Shown in pieces: positions 26,219-34,321 of a stretch of 64,000 nucleotides of DNA (its first letter is position 1; each line of letters opens with the position of its first letter). Position numbers and translations under genes: made by a program. The notes under the pieces are model-generated. The model made no database searches. It saw only the letters and a program-made list of their open reading frames with translations, and was not told the DNA's origin. Location: contig NZ_SRLQ01000014.1 in assembly GCF_004745805.1 (NCBI RefSeq), forward strand, positions 62,001 through 126,000. Reading direction: 5' to 3'. Source of the stretch: Mycolicibacterium sp. CH28. GTDB taxonomy: Bacteria; Actinomycetota; Actinomycetes; Mycobacteriales; Mycobacteriaceae.

Positions 26219-27655
26219 GTGGCCGACGACACCACCCACAGCGACGTTCTGATCGTGGGCGCAGGCAGCGCCGGATCCGTTCTGGCCGAACGTCTCTGCG
26301 CCGATCCGGCTCGCCGCGTCACCGTCGTCGAGACTGGACCCGGCCCGGCCGAACCCGGGGTCCGCGATTTCACCCGCAACGGGCTCCAACTGCCGATCGG
26401 GGGTGCCAGCCCGTTGGTGCAGCGCTACCGCACCCGGCTGACCGACGACCCGCCCCGGCCCGCCGACATCGTGCGGGGCGCGACCGTGGGGGGCTCCGGG
26501 GCGGTCAACGGTGGCTACTTCTGCCGCGCCCTGCCCACCGACTTCGATGGGCCCGCAGTGCCGGGCTGGTCCTGGCTGGATGTGCTCCCGCATTACCGGG
26601 CCATCCAGACCGACCTCGATTTCCCCGAGCGGGCCGACGGCGGGCCGATCGCGATCCGACGCACTCACGAATTCGTCGGAAGTACAGCGGCTTTCATTGC
26701 CGCCACCCGAGACGCGGGTCTACCGTGGCTGCCTGACCTCAATGCCGAGCCCACCGGTGACAACGTTCCCCCCGGCATCGGTGCGGTGCCGCTGAACATC
26801 GTCGACGGTGTTCGAGTCGGCCCGGGCGCGGCGTTCCTCGAGCCCGCCATGACCCGGCCCAACCTGACCGTGCTGCCCCGGACGCGAGTGCTGCGGGTAG
26901 TCGTCGCGGGTAGCCGTGCGGTCGGCGTCGATGCGGTCGGGCCCGGCGGACCGGTAACTCTGACCGCCGACCGCATCGTGCTCTCGGCAGGTGCCATCGG
27001 CTCGGCGCATTTGCTGATGCTCTCCGGCATCGGGCCGGCGGCGGCTCTGCGCGACGCGGGTATCCCGGTTCTGGCGAACCTCCCGGTGGGGCAGCGGACC
27101 TCCGATCATCCCGAATGGGTGATCCCGACCACGTGGAGCGTCGCTGCCCGACGTCCGGTGCTCGAGGTGGTCCTGGTGGTCGACGGGCTGGAGATCCGGC
27201 CCTACACAGGAGGTTTCATCGCGATGGTCGGGGACGCGACGGCTGGGCACCCGGACTGGCCGCATCTGGGGGTGGCTCTGATGAGACCCCGCTCCCACGG
27301 CAGGGTGTCGCTGGTCTCGGCGGATCCTCAGGTGCCGCCGCACATCGAACATCACTACGACAGTGTTGCCGACGATGTGGCGGACCTGCGGCGTGGTTGC
27401 CGGCTGGCTTCGGAATTGCTCAGTGCCACAACTGAAATCGGTGATCCGATGTGGGCGACGTCGCAGCATCTGTGTGGTACGGCCCCGATGGGGGCCGACG
27501 GTGACGAGGCGGCCGTCGTCGACCCGCGGTGCCGGGTGCGCGGGATCGACGGGCTGTGGGTGGTGGACGGGTCGGTGCTGCCCCGGATCACCGGGCGTGG
27601 TCCGCACGCCACGATCGCAATGATCGGACACCGTGCCGCCGAGTTCATCGGCTAG
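26219..27655 (+). CDS. mftG: Mycofactocin-associated GMC oxidoreductase MftG
   Basis: This is a 478-residue flavoprotein of the glucose-methanol-choline family. The FAD-binding motif VLIVGAGSAGSVLAERL is at the N-terminus. The GMC signature RGATVGGSGAVNGGYF is near residue 90, LSAGAIGSAHLLMLSGIGP near residue 260, and the C-terminal GRGPHATIAMIG closes the active site. MftG is reported to act as a mycofactocinol dehydrogenase that links the cofactor to the respiratory chain. The GTG start is four bases after mftF. It completes the cluster; the equivalent is Rv0697. Confidence 0.93.
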   Translation: MADDTTHSDVLIVGAGSAGSVLAERLCADPARRVTVVETGPGPAEPGVRDFTRNGLQLPIGGASPLVQRYRTRLTDDPPRPADIVRGATVGGSGAVNGGYFCRALPTDFDGPAVPGWSWLDVLPHYRAIQTDLDFPERADGGPIAIRRTHEFVGSTAAFIAATRDAGLPWLPDLNAEPTGDNVPPGIGAVPLNIVDGVRVGPGAAFLEPAMTRPNLTVLPRTRVLRVVVAGSRAVGVDAVGPGGPVTLTADRIVLSAGAIGSAHLLMLSGIGPAAALRDAGIPVLANLPVGQRTSDHPEWVIPTTWSVAARRPVLEVVLVVDGLEIRPYTGGFIAMVGDATAGHPDWPHLGVALMRPRSHGRVSLVSADPQVPPHIEHHYDSVADDVADLRRGCRLASELLSATTEIGDPMWATSQHLCGTAPMGADGDEAAVVDPRCRVRGIDGLWVVDGSVLPRITGRGPHATIAMIGHRAAEFIG

Positions 27656-27657
27656 CG

Positions 27658-27672
27658 TCACCCGCCGGGTGA
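27658..27672. promoter_or_regulatory. Perfect palindrome TCACCCGCCGGGTGA
   Basis: Seven-base arms around a single central base lie three bases after the mftG stop and 98 bases before the ATG of a TetR-family gene. The size and symmetry are typical of a TetR operator, so autoregulation of the downstream repressor is the simplest reading. A role as a terminator is less likely because no T-run follows. Confidence 0.45.
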
Positions 27673-27769
27673 GACACCGCGGCGGCCGGCGGTGGGTACC
27701 CTGGTCGAGCCGGATCAGGGTGTCCAGCCGGGTTCGGCATACGAGCGATGGGACGGGGAGGACTGGGCC

Positions 27770-28426
27770 ATGACGGGCCGACGCAGCGATCCGCGACCTG
27801 CGCGGTCGCGCGCCCGGTTGCTGGACGCGGCAACAGCATTGCTGCGGTCGGGCGGTCCCAGCGCGGTTACCGTGGACGCGGTCACCCGCGGGGCGAACGT
27901 CGCACGCGCGACCCTGTACCGGCATTTCCCCAGCGGTAACGACCTGTTGGCGGCGGCGTTCCACAGCCTCATCCCTCCGGCGCCGATGCCGCCGGAGTCC
28001 GGTTCGCTGCGGGAGCGCATGGTGGCGCTGGTCCAGGCGCAAGCCGATCTGATCGCCGAGACACCGGTGCTGTTGACGGCGACCTACTGGCTTGCGATGG
28101 GCCCGGACATGGAGCGGCTGCCCGGGGTGGCGGGTGACGCCGAGAGTCCGGAGGTGCGCACGCTTCGCGAACGGATCGCCCAGCAGTATGGGGCGCCGTT
28201 CGACGCGATCTTCGACAGCCCGGACGCGCAGGCCGAACTCGTTGACGTCGACCGCGCCCAGGCCATCATGTTGTTGATCGGTCCGCTGGTCGCCGGCCGG
28301 ATCAGCACCCTGGCCGACTTCGACTACCGCGAATGCGCGCGAGCCGCGGTGGACGGCTTCCTGGCCGTGCACCGCAAGCCCATAGCCGAAATCACTTCAG
28401 CTCGACCCGAATCGGCAGGTGCTTGA
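27770..28426 (+). CDS. TetR-family transcriptional regulator
   Basis: The 218-residue repressor has a TetR DNA-binding domain at residues 12-60 (RLLDAATALLRSGGPSAVTV, then NVARATLYRHFPSGNDLL). A helical effector domain follows. The ATG at 27770 follows GGGGAGG; the frame stays open upstream to 27692 without a ribosome site. It sits between mftG and the convergent P450 gene, whose 3' end it overlaps by 35 bases. A palindrome at 27658-27672 may be its operator. The neighbouring P450 or esterase are possible targets, but the effector is unknown. Confidence 0.88.
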   Translation: MTGRRSDPRPARSRARLLDAATALLRSGGPSAVTVDAVTRGANVARATLYRHFPSGNDLLAAAFHSLIPPAPMPPESGSLRERMVALVQAQADLIAETPVLLTATYWLAMGPDMERLPGVAGDAESPEVRTLRERIAQQYGAPFDAIFDSPDAQAELVDVDRAQAIMLLIGPLVAGRISTLADFDYRECARAAVDGFLAVHRKPIAEITSARPESAGA

Positions 28427-29642
28427 GGCCGCCCACGAAGGTGGTGGCCATCAATTCGGGCGCACCGGCTAGTTCGATGGATTTGATCCGGGGGATCAGT
28501 TCGGAGAAGAAGCTGTGCATCTCCATCCGGGCCAGCGAGGCGCCCAGGCAGAAGTGCACACCGTAGCCGAACGACAGGTGCTTGTTCGGGTCGCGGCTGA
28601 CGTCGAATGTGTCGGCATTGGCGAACACCTCTTCGTCACGGTTGGCCGAAACATAGGCCAGATAAACAGCTTCGCCCTTGGCGATCTTTACGCCGCGCAC
28701 CTCGGTGTCCTCCTGTGCGGTGCGCATGAACTCCTTGACCGGGACCACCCAGCGGATCATCTCCTCGACCGCGGTACCCATCAGCGACATATCGTTCTGC
28801 AACCGGGCCAGCTGGTCGGGGTGCTCGAGCAGGGCCCGCAGGCCGCCGGCGATGCCGGCGCTGGTGGTGTCGTGTCCGGCACTGGCGACGATCACGTAGT
28901 AGGACAGCGTGTCCATGTCCGACAGCGGTTCGCCGTTGATCTTGGCGTTGGCGATTGCCGACGCGAGGTCCTCGGTGGGGTTCGCGCGGCGTGAGGCCGT
29001 CAGTGCGGAGAAGTAGTTGAAGAAGTCGATCAGCACCGCCAGCATGTCGTCGACGTCGCCGCCACGCTGGAACTCCTCGTCATTGCCGCCGAACATTTCC
29101 TGGGTCAGCTTGAGCATCCGGGGGAAGTCCGAGTCCGGGAGTCCCAGCATGGACAGGATGATGTAGAGCGGGTAATTGACCGCGATCTCGGTCATGAAAT
29201 CGAGCTCCGGGCCCTTCTCGGCCATCTTGTCGACCCAGATCTTGGCCAGCTCGTCGCACCGGGCTTTGAGCGCCTTGAGCACCTTGGGCCGGAACCAGTC
29301 CGCGCCGACCTTGCGGACGTCGCGGTGATGGGGGTCGTCCATGTGGATCAAGGTGCGCAGTCCGGTGCCGGCCTCGAGATCGCGAAGCAGCTTGTCGTCG
29401 GCCTCGGCGATGGCCAGCAGCGGGCGAGGGTAATTGGTGAACAGGTCGTTCTGCCGCTCGATGTCCATGATGTCGGCGTGCTTGGTGATCGCCCAGAACG
29501 GCCGGTAGTCGCCGACCTCGACCCAGGACACCGGCGCGTGAGCGCGCAGGTGGGTCAGCGCTTCGTGGAGCCGCTTCTCGTCGGTGTAGGCCTGCGGGTC
29601 GGCCAGCACACGCGCAGCTGGGTCCATGATCCGGGTGGTCAT
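28392..29642 (-). CDS. Cytochrome P450 monooxygenase
   Basis: The 416-residue soluble bacterial P450 carries every hallmark. The I-helix oxygen-activation motif AGHDTTS is near residue 255, the K-helix ExxR in EEMIRW near residue 293, and the heme-thiolate cysteine in FGYGVHFCLGA near residue 365. The start at 29642 was chosen for AGGAGA placed seven bases upstream; the 29666 start lacks one. The CYP subfamily and substrate were not identified. A dyad TGACGGGTGTCA upstream may be a repressor site. No ferredoxin gene is adjacent, so electrons must come from partners elsewhere. Confidence 0.95.
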   Translation of the reverse strand: MTTRIMDPAARVLADPQAYTDEKRLHEALTHLRAHAPVSWVEVGDYRPFWAITKHADIMDIERQNDLFTNYPRPLLAIAEADDKLLRDLEAGTGLRTLIHMDDPHHRDVRKVGADWFRPKVLKALKARCDELAKIWVDKMAEKGPELDFMTEIAVNYPLYIILSMLGLPDSDFPRMLKLTQEMFGGNDEEFQRGGDVDDMLAVLIDFFNYFSALTASRRANPTEDLASAIANAKINGEPLSDMDTLSYYVIVASAGHDTTSAGIAGGLRALLEHPDQLARLQNDMSLMGTAVEEMIRWVVPVKEFMRTAQEDTEVRGVKIAKGEAVYLAYVSANRDEEVFANADTFDVSRDPNKHLSFGYGVHFCLGASLARMEMHSFFSELIPRIKSIELAGAPELMATTFVGGLKHLPIRVELK

Positions 29643-29674
29643 ACCGGGTCTCCTAAGCTCACTCATACAAAACT

Positions 29675-29686
29675 TGACGGGTGTCA
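29675..29686. promoter_or_regulatory. Dyad upstream of the P450 gene
   Basis: TGACGGGTGTCA (TGAC-N4-GTCA) lies 33 bases upstream of the P450 ATG, within the expected promoter. It may be a repressor operator, possibly for one of the two nearby TetR regulators. It is short and could be chance. Confidence 0.35.
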
Positions 29687-29783
29687 GGTTAGTAGTGTGG
29701 GCGATCGTCGCCCGGCGGGGAAGGCATTTCGGGCGATTGGGGTCGGAAGTCCTTGCCTCGACTTCCGCGTACTCTCGGTTTCC

Positions 29784-31406
29784 GTGCTGTCCCGTTCACC
29801 CCGTCGACTCCGGGCAGCCGCCGCGGTCCTCATGACCCTGCTATTGGTCGCCGCCTGCGTGAGGCGCGACGGTCAATCCGAACCTGTGCAGGCACCGACC
29901 TCCGTGCCCCAGCCGACGGTGGTGCACACTGCCGGCGGTGCGGTTCGAGGCTTCGCCGGCCCGGGATACCGGGTGTTCGACGGTATCCCGTATGCCGCGC
30001 CGCCGGTGGGTCCATTGCGCTGGCAGCCGCCGGCACCAGTACTGCCGTGGCCGGGGGTGCGCGACGCCACCAAACCCGGTCTGCGCTGCCCGCAGGACGT
30101 CCGCAACGACCCCGACTATGGGCGGCCCACCGGTGAGGACTGCCTCAACCTCAACGTCTGGACGCCCGATGGCGCCACCCCGTCGAACCGGCTGCCGGTA
30201 ATGGTGTGGATTCACGGCGGCGGGTTCCTCAACGGCAGCGCCGACATCTACGACGCGCGGTGGATGGCGACTCAGGGGGGCATCGTCGTCGTCACGGTCA
30301 ACTACCGGCTCGGGACGCTGGGATTCCTGGCGCATCCGGCGTTGGGCCTCGGCGGTGACATCGGCAATTACGGCCTGGCCGACCAGCAGGCCGCGCTGCG
30401 GTGGGTCCGTGACAACGTCTCCGAATTCGGCGGCGACCCAACCAAAGTGACCATCGCCGGTGAATCCGCCGGCGCGATGTCGGTGTGCGATCATCTCGTC
30501 GCGCCGGAATCGGCCGGCCTGTTTCGGGCCGCGATCCTGCAGAGCGGACCTTGTCAGGCGCAGGCTGGCCGCACCGTCGCCGAGCGGGTCAGCGCCGCGT
30601 ATGCGGCGCATGCCGGCTGCACAGATCCCGCGACGGTCGCGGCATGCCTGCGGTCCTTGCCGGCCAGGGACCTGCAACGCCCGCCGCTCTACGTCGGCCT
30701 CGGCCCGGACGAGCTGACCGGGCCGGTGACCGGAACCGTTCGGCTGCCCGTCGACCCGATGACCGAATTCGGCCGCAATCGGGTGCCCCGGACGCCGGTG
30801 TTGATCGGCAGCAACAGCGACGAGTTCGCCATGTTCGCCGCAATCGAGTACCTCAAGGAACATCGAATGCGCCGCTACCCGGAGCTGCTGACCCGTGCCT
30901 TTGGCGCCGATGCAACCGCGGTGGCGCAGCGCTATCCCGTCGAACGGTTCGGCGGTAACGTTGGCGTGGCTTACTCCGCCGCGGTCACCGACAGCGTATT
31001 CGCCTGTCCGGCAGACCGAGTCGCCTCGGACCTGGCGCGCACCGGGCCGGTGTACGGCTATGAATTCAACGACCGAAGCGCGCCCGCTCCCGATGTGCTG
31101 CGCCTGGCTCCGTTCCCGGTGGGCGCCAGTCATTCGCTGGAGTTGCGCTATCTGTTCGACGTCGGCGGGGCGCCGCCGCTGGATCCGGCGCAGCGCGCGC
31201 TGTCCGACCAGATGGTTGCCTACTGGAGCCAGTTCGTGAAGACCGGAGCGCCTGAGGTGACGGGGGAGCCCGTCTGGCCCCAGCTCGGTGCCGATGCCAG
31301 CACGGCGAAGCGGATGTCGCTGCAGACCGGGAAGCTCTCGATCACCACCGACTTCAGCGCCCGCCACCAATGCCCGTTCTGGGCATCGTTGGCCGGGAAG
31401 CGCTAG
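29784..31406 (+). CDS. Exported type-B carboxylesterase lipoprotein
   Basis: This is a 540-residue alpha/beta hydrolase of the carboxylesterase type B (para-nitrobenzyl esterase) family. The nucleophile is Ser228 in AGESAGAM, and the oxyanion-hole segment is MVWIHGGGFLNGSADIYDA. The N-terminus is a lipoprotein signal: basic RSPRRLRA, a hydrophobic core, then lipobox LVAAC with Cys25 as the lipidated residue. The protein would be anchored outside the plasma membrane. The GTG at 29784 gives this signal peptide; the much longer open frame upstream does not look coding. Its end overlaps the convergent TetR gene by four bases. Natural substrate unknown. Confidence 0.9.
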   Translation: MLSRSPRRLRAAAAVLMTLLLVAACVRRDGQSEPVQAPTSVPQPTVVHTAGGAVRGFAGPGYRVFDGIPYAAPPVGPLRWQPPAPVLPWPGVRDATKPGLRCPQDVRNDPDYGRPTGEDCLNLNVWTPDGATPSNRLPVMVWIHGGGFLNGSADIYDARWMATQGGIVVVTVNYRLGTLGFLAHPALGLGGDIGNYGLADQQAALRWVRDNVSEFGGDPTKVTIAGESAGAMSVCDHLVAPESAGLFRAAILQSGPCQAQAGRTVAERVSAAYAAHAGCTDPATVAACLRSLPARDLQRPPLYVGLGPDELTGPVTGTVRLPVDPMTEFGRNRVPRTPVLIGSNSDEFAMFAAIEYLKEHRMRRYPELLTRAFGADATAVAQRYPVERFGGNVGVAYSAAVTDSVFACPADRVASDLARTGPVYGYEFNDRSAPAPDVLRLAPFPVGASHSLELRYLFDVGGAPPLDPAQRALSDQMVAYWSQFVKTGAPEVTGEPVWPQLGADASTAKRMSLQTGKLSITTDFSARHQCPFWASLAGKR

Positions 31407-32011
31407 CCGCTCCAGCGCGGGTGGGCGACGACGGCCAGGGCCTCGGCCACATCGGCGGCCAATGCCCGGTGTCGTGAATCGCGGACCCACTGCGCGAAGG
31501 CGAAATCTGCTGCCGCAAAGGACAGCTGGACGAGAAGTCCGGGCCGGTTGTCGTCGGCCGGGTCCACCCCCATGCGGGTGGCGACCAACTCGACCAGCCG
31601 GGAGCGGTCGGCGGCGGCCAGCAGCGTGGCGCGGTCGAGTAGCTCGGGAGCGGTCAGCATGGCCGCCCGCCATGTCTGTAGATCGGCATCGTCGAACGAA
31701 CCGACCCGGCTCACGATCGCCGCGGCTAGTGCCGCCTCGGGTGCTTCGCCGGACGGTCGCCGCGCCAACAGCGCCGCGATCGCGGCGTTTCCGCGCTGGA
31801 CCGCGCCCAGCAGCAGGTCTTCCTTGGTCGCCACATGGCGAAAGAAGGTCCGGGGTGACACCGATGCCTCGGCGGCGATGTCCTCGGTGGTGACGTTGGC
31901 GAATCCCCGGGCCGCGAACAGTCGGTAGGCGGCGGCGTGGATGTCCGCGCGCACCTGGGCCCGTTGCCGGTCGCGCAGCGTCGGCGGTCGCTCGGCGGGC
32001 GGGGTGGTCAC
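31403..32011 (-). CDS. TetR-family transcriptional regulator
   Basis: This 202-residue regulator has the N-terminal helix-turn-helix IHAAAYRLFAARGFANVTTE followed by SVSPRTFFRHVATKEDLL and a helical C-terminal domain. The GTG start at 32011 overlaps the TGA of the truncated SDR remnant (GTGA), which shows that it was once translated downstream of an intact dehydrogenase gene. Because that gene is now a fragment, the regulator may have lost its original target, although the coupled start survives. The sequence upstream in the same frame is not TetR-like. Confidence 0.87.
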   Translation of the reverse strand: MTTPPAERPPTLRDRQRAQVRADIHAAAYRLFAARGFANVTTEDIAAEASVSPRTFFRHVATKEDLLLGAVQRGNAAIAALLARRPSGEAPEAALAAAIVSRVGSFDDADLQTWRAAMLTAPELLDRATLLAAADRSRLVELVATRMGVDPADDNRPGLLVQLSFAAADFAFAQWVRDSRHRALAADVAEALAVVAHPRWSG

Positions 32012-32250
32012 CGGAACGATCCCGTTCCGCCGTCGACGTTGATGGTCTGTGCGGTGAGGTAGGACGCGTCGGCGCTGGCCAGGAAGGCCACCATCGCGCC
32101 GATGTCGGAGTGGGTATCGCCGATGCGCCGCAACGGAATACCCTTCACGACCTTGCCGTAGACATCGGGGAACGCGGTACTCCAGTTCGCGACGCCGTCG
32201 GAGTTGGCGAACGGGCACACGATCCGAACGTCCTCTGGTCGCCGGTTCCA
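32008..32250 (-). pseudogene. 3' fragment of a short-chain dehydrogenase
   Basis: Only the last 80 or so codons of an SDR remain. Recognisable parts are RPEDVRIVCPFANSDGV, then GIPLRRIGDTHSDIGAMVAF and the closing SYLTAQTINVDGGTG. The Rossmann motif and the YxxxK catalytic pair are missing, and upstream sequence in this frame is unrelated, so no functional protein can be made. Upstream, DNA of a VOC-family gene joins it at about 32250 (boundary estimated by eye), which indicates a deletion fusion. The stop codon still overlaps the TetR start. Confidence 0.8.
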
Positions 32251-32584
32251 CTGCCGGAGGCATGGTGTCCCGCCGTGGCGAAGGTGGCGTCGAGATCGGT
32301 GACCGACAGTGAGATGTTCTGGTTGCCGATGACGGACCGGCGGTACGGCCGGCCCTCGGCTCCCAGCGACAGCAGTTCGAGCATGCCCCCGCCGATCAGG
32401 CCCCCGACAACGCGGCCCTGGTGTCCGGCGTCGCCGCCGAGCGCGTGATCGAAGGGCGCGCCGGTCATCGTCTGGTCGAACACCACGTCCATGCCGAGCA
32501 GCCCGCGGTGGAACTGCAATGCCTGGTCCATATCGGTCACCCGACCACCAGGTGGGAAAATCGAAGGTCGCCAAGGGCTTCCAT
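32251..32584 (-). pseudogene. Frameshifted, truncated VOC/glyoxalase-family gene
   Basis: From the ATG at 32584 the frame reads MEALGDLRFSHLVVG and then hits TGA at 32537-32539. In the next frame the VOC fold continues at once with VTDMDQALQFHRGLLGMD, then GGGMLELLSLG and ISLSVTDLDATF. Restoring one G (GTC GGG GTG ACC) would repair the start of the domain. The 3' half of the gene is missing, replaced near 32250 by SDR sequence. Two independent lesions make this a pseudogene. It begins three bases after the stop of the dehydrogenase gene, so it was once part of that operon. Confidence 0.8.
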
Positions 32585-32587
32585 GTC

Positions 32588-33685
32588 TTACCCGGCCAGG
32601 TCGGGGGCGGCGCGGCCGGCGATCAGCGGCAGGTCCAGGTAGGTCTTGATCCCCGGCGCGGCCTCGCAGACGTAGGGGATCGCGCTGATGCAGTGGTTGG
32701 CGGTGGCGACCACACCCGGGTTGCGCTCCAGGCCTTCGGCCACGGTCTCCGGTTGCAGGCCTTTGAAGGTCAGCGAGACGCTGGGATCGCCGGTGACCTC
32801 CACCTCGAAGCGTTCCCCCTCGTCGCCCAGCGTCCACGGCGGGTCCAGCTCCACCTCGCACATCAACCAGTTGACCGCGGCCGTGACGACCGGTTTGTCG
32901 TCGACGATCGCCTCCCACTGGAACCGGCGGGCCGCGACGGTGCCGGCCTCCATGGGCACGACGAGTTCGTCGGTCCCGGTGACTGCAACGGCGACCTCCT
33001 GGGTGGATCGAATTCGCGGCTCGGCACGGAAGCCCAACTGGTCGGTGACCATTCGGACCGAAGCTTTGAACCCGGCCTCCAGCAGCGCGGCGATAGGCCC
33101 GCTCATCGCCTGCTCGGGGGGCAACCCGAAGCCCATCACCTCCCGCACCACGAGTGGGGCGTTGTAGGTGCGGATGTCGGAGAACTCCTCGGCCCGGACG
33201 TGGGTGATCGCCGAGGTCAGCGAAGAAACCATGAGCGGGAAGCGCTCGGTGATCCCGCCTGGATGGATGCCAGAGCCGTGCAATGTGGCGTTGCCGGCGG
33301 TGCAGGCCTCTTCGATGGCCTGCACCGCTGGACTCTGCCGGTCGGGGTAAACCCAGCCGACCGGGGTCACCACGCTTTTGCCCGACCGCAGGATCTTGAT
33401 GACGACCTCGTCGTCGGGCAGCAGTGGGGAATACATGACGCAGTCGGCGTCCAGCGCCAGCAGTTCGTCGATATCGGTCGTCGCGGTGACCCCAATAGGG
33501 GAGTCGCCGATCAGCTCACCAACGTCGCGCCCGTTCTTGTCGGCGCTGTGCACCCAACAGCCCACGAGCTCGAGTTCGGGGTGGCGCAGGACGCCCTGGA
33601 TGGCTGCCTTGCCGACGCCGCCGGTTGCCCACTGAATCACGCGATACATCGCGGCATCGTATGCCGAGTTGGCAGTAACTGTCAT
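32588..33685 (-). CDS. NAD(P)-dependent dehydrogenase, dihydrodipicolinate-reductase-like fold
   Basis: The 365-residue protein starts with a Rossmann motif (YRVIQWATGGVGKAAIQGVL) followed by HPELELVGCWVHSADKNGRD. This pattern is seen in the large actinobacterial family related to dihydrodipicolinate reductase and 2,4-diaminopentanoate dehydrogenase. The second half is an alpha/beta domain with TLHGSGIHPGGITERFPL. The substrate is not known. The ATG at 33685 overlaps the last base region of the hotdog-fold gene stop (TGATG), so the two are coupled, and the VOC pseudogene followed in the same operon. Starting at the second methionine (MYRVIQW) is also possible. Confidence 0.82.
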   Translation of the reverse strand: MTVTANSAYDAAMYRVIQWATGGVGKAAIQGVLRHPELELVGCWVHSADKNGRDVGELIGDSPIGVTATTDIDELLALDADCVMYSPLLPDDEVVIKILRSGKSVVTPVGWVYPDRQSPAVQAIEEACTAGNATLHGSGIHPGGITERFPLMVSSLTSAITHVRAEEFSDIRTYNAPLVVREVMGFGLPPEQAMSGPIAALLEAGFKASVRMVTDQLGFRAEPRIRSTQEVAVAVTGTDELVVPMEAGTVAARRFQWEAIVDDKPVVTAAVNWLMCEVELDPPWTLGDEGERFEVEVTGDPSVSLTFKGLQPETVAEGLERNPGVVATANHCISAIPYVCEAAPGIKTYLDLPLIAGRAAPDLAG

Positions 33686-34158
33686 CAACTTCGTACTGGT
33701 GTCACCCACGTGGTGATGTCGGCGTGGGCGACCTCGGTGTCGTTGCGGTCGAACACCCCGACTGCGACGGTGACCTCGGTGCCGTCGCCTATCTGATCCG
33801 GCAGCGTCAGGTGGGCGCGAGCCCGCAACGCGGTGGTGGCCTTGTGTAGGTACTGCACGGTCATCGCCTTGGGGATCCACCGGTGATCCGTCGCGAGGGT
33901 GGCCTCCATCGCCATTCCCATCGCGAGTTCGGCCGCATTGCACATCGCAATGGCGTGCACGGTCCCCAGATGGTTGTGGACCATGATCCAGTTCGGAACG
34001 CTCACCTCGGCGTACCCGGGTTCCATGACGACGACCCGGGGCAGGACGGTCGCGAAGTAGGGCACCCGCAGCACGGCGGCTGCCGAGAAGATCCGGCTCC
34101 CGCCCGGCCGGCCGGCCAGGCGTTGCCAGGCCCGGAATGTTGAGGTCATCGCAGCCAT
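33685..34158 (-). CDS. Hotdog-fold thioesterase-like protein (DUF4442 type)
   Basis: This 157-residue protein resembles the DUF4442/PaaI-like hotdog group. VPNWIMVHNHLGTVHAIAMCNA provides the central helix with an N-H-x-G-T pattern, followed by KAMTVQYLHKATTAL and the closing strands. Related proteins hydrolyse acyl-CoA thioesters. It is the first gene of the short minus-strand operon with the dehydrogenase and the decayed VOC gene, starting at ATG 34158 or 34149. Its upstream region is the 457-base space that carries the S10 operon promoter in the opposite direction. Confidence 0.75.
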   Translation of the reverse strand: MAAMTSTFRAWQRLAGRPGGSRIFSAAAVLRVPYFATVLPRVVVMEPGYAEVSVPNWIMVHNHLGTVHAIAMCNAAELAMGMAMEATLATDHRWIPKAMTVQYLHKATTALRARAHLTLPDQIGDGTEVTVAVGVFDRNDTEVAHADITTWVTPVRS

Positions 34159-34267
34159 GGGCGCCGACCTTACTCTGCGGTAAGATCAGTGCTCCGGCCC
34201 GGCGACGGCACCCTCCCCGGACCGGCGCTGAGCAGGCCATGCAGCAAATCGGGCCGGGCTCCGGTCG

Positions 34268-34321
34268 GATTTGGCTGGTGCTGCGACCTGATTTGGCTGG
34301 TGCCGGGATCTAAGGCATACT
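34268..34321 (+). promoter_or_regulatory. S10 operon promoter with duplicated -35 element
   Basis: TTGGCT (34293-34298), a 17-base spacer and CATACT (34316-34321) form a good sigma-A-type promoter on the plus strand. The -35 region belongs to a 14-bp direct repeat, GATTTGGCTGGTGC at 34268-34281 and again at 34290-34303, a 22-bp (about two helical turns) period. The upstream copy may be a second -35 or an activator site. Predicted by eye. Confidence 0.6.

Noticed and set aside
26720..28372. 550-codon minus-strand frame across mftG and the TetR gene
   Set aside because: It spans two well-supported genes on the other strand and shows no domain.
29841..31673. 610-codon minus-strand frame opposite the esterase gene
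   Set aside because: Composition is typical of antisense high-GC frames; the plus-strand esterase has a lipobox and catalytic motif.
32537..32545. Programmed minus-one frameshift in the VOC gene
   Set aside because: No slippery heptamer or downstream stem is seen, and the gene is also truncated at its other end, so decay is simpler.
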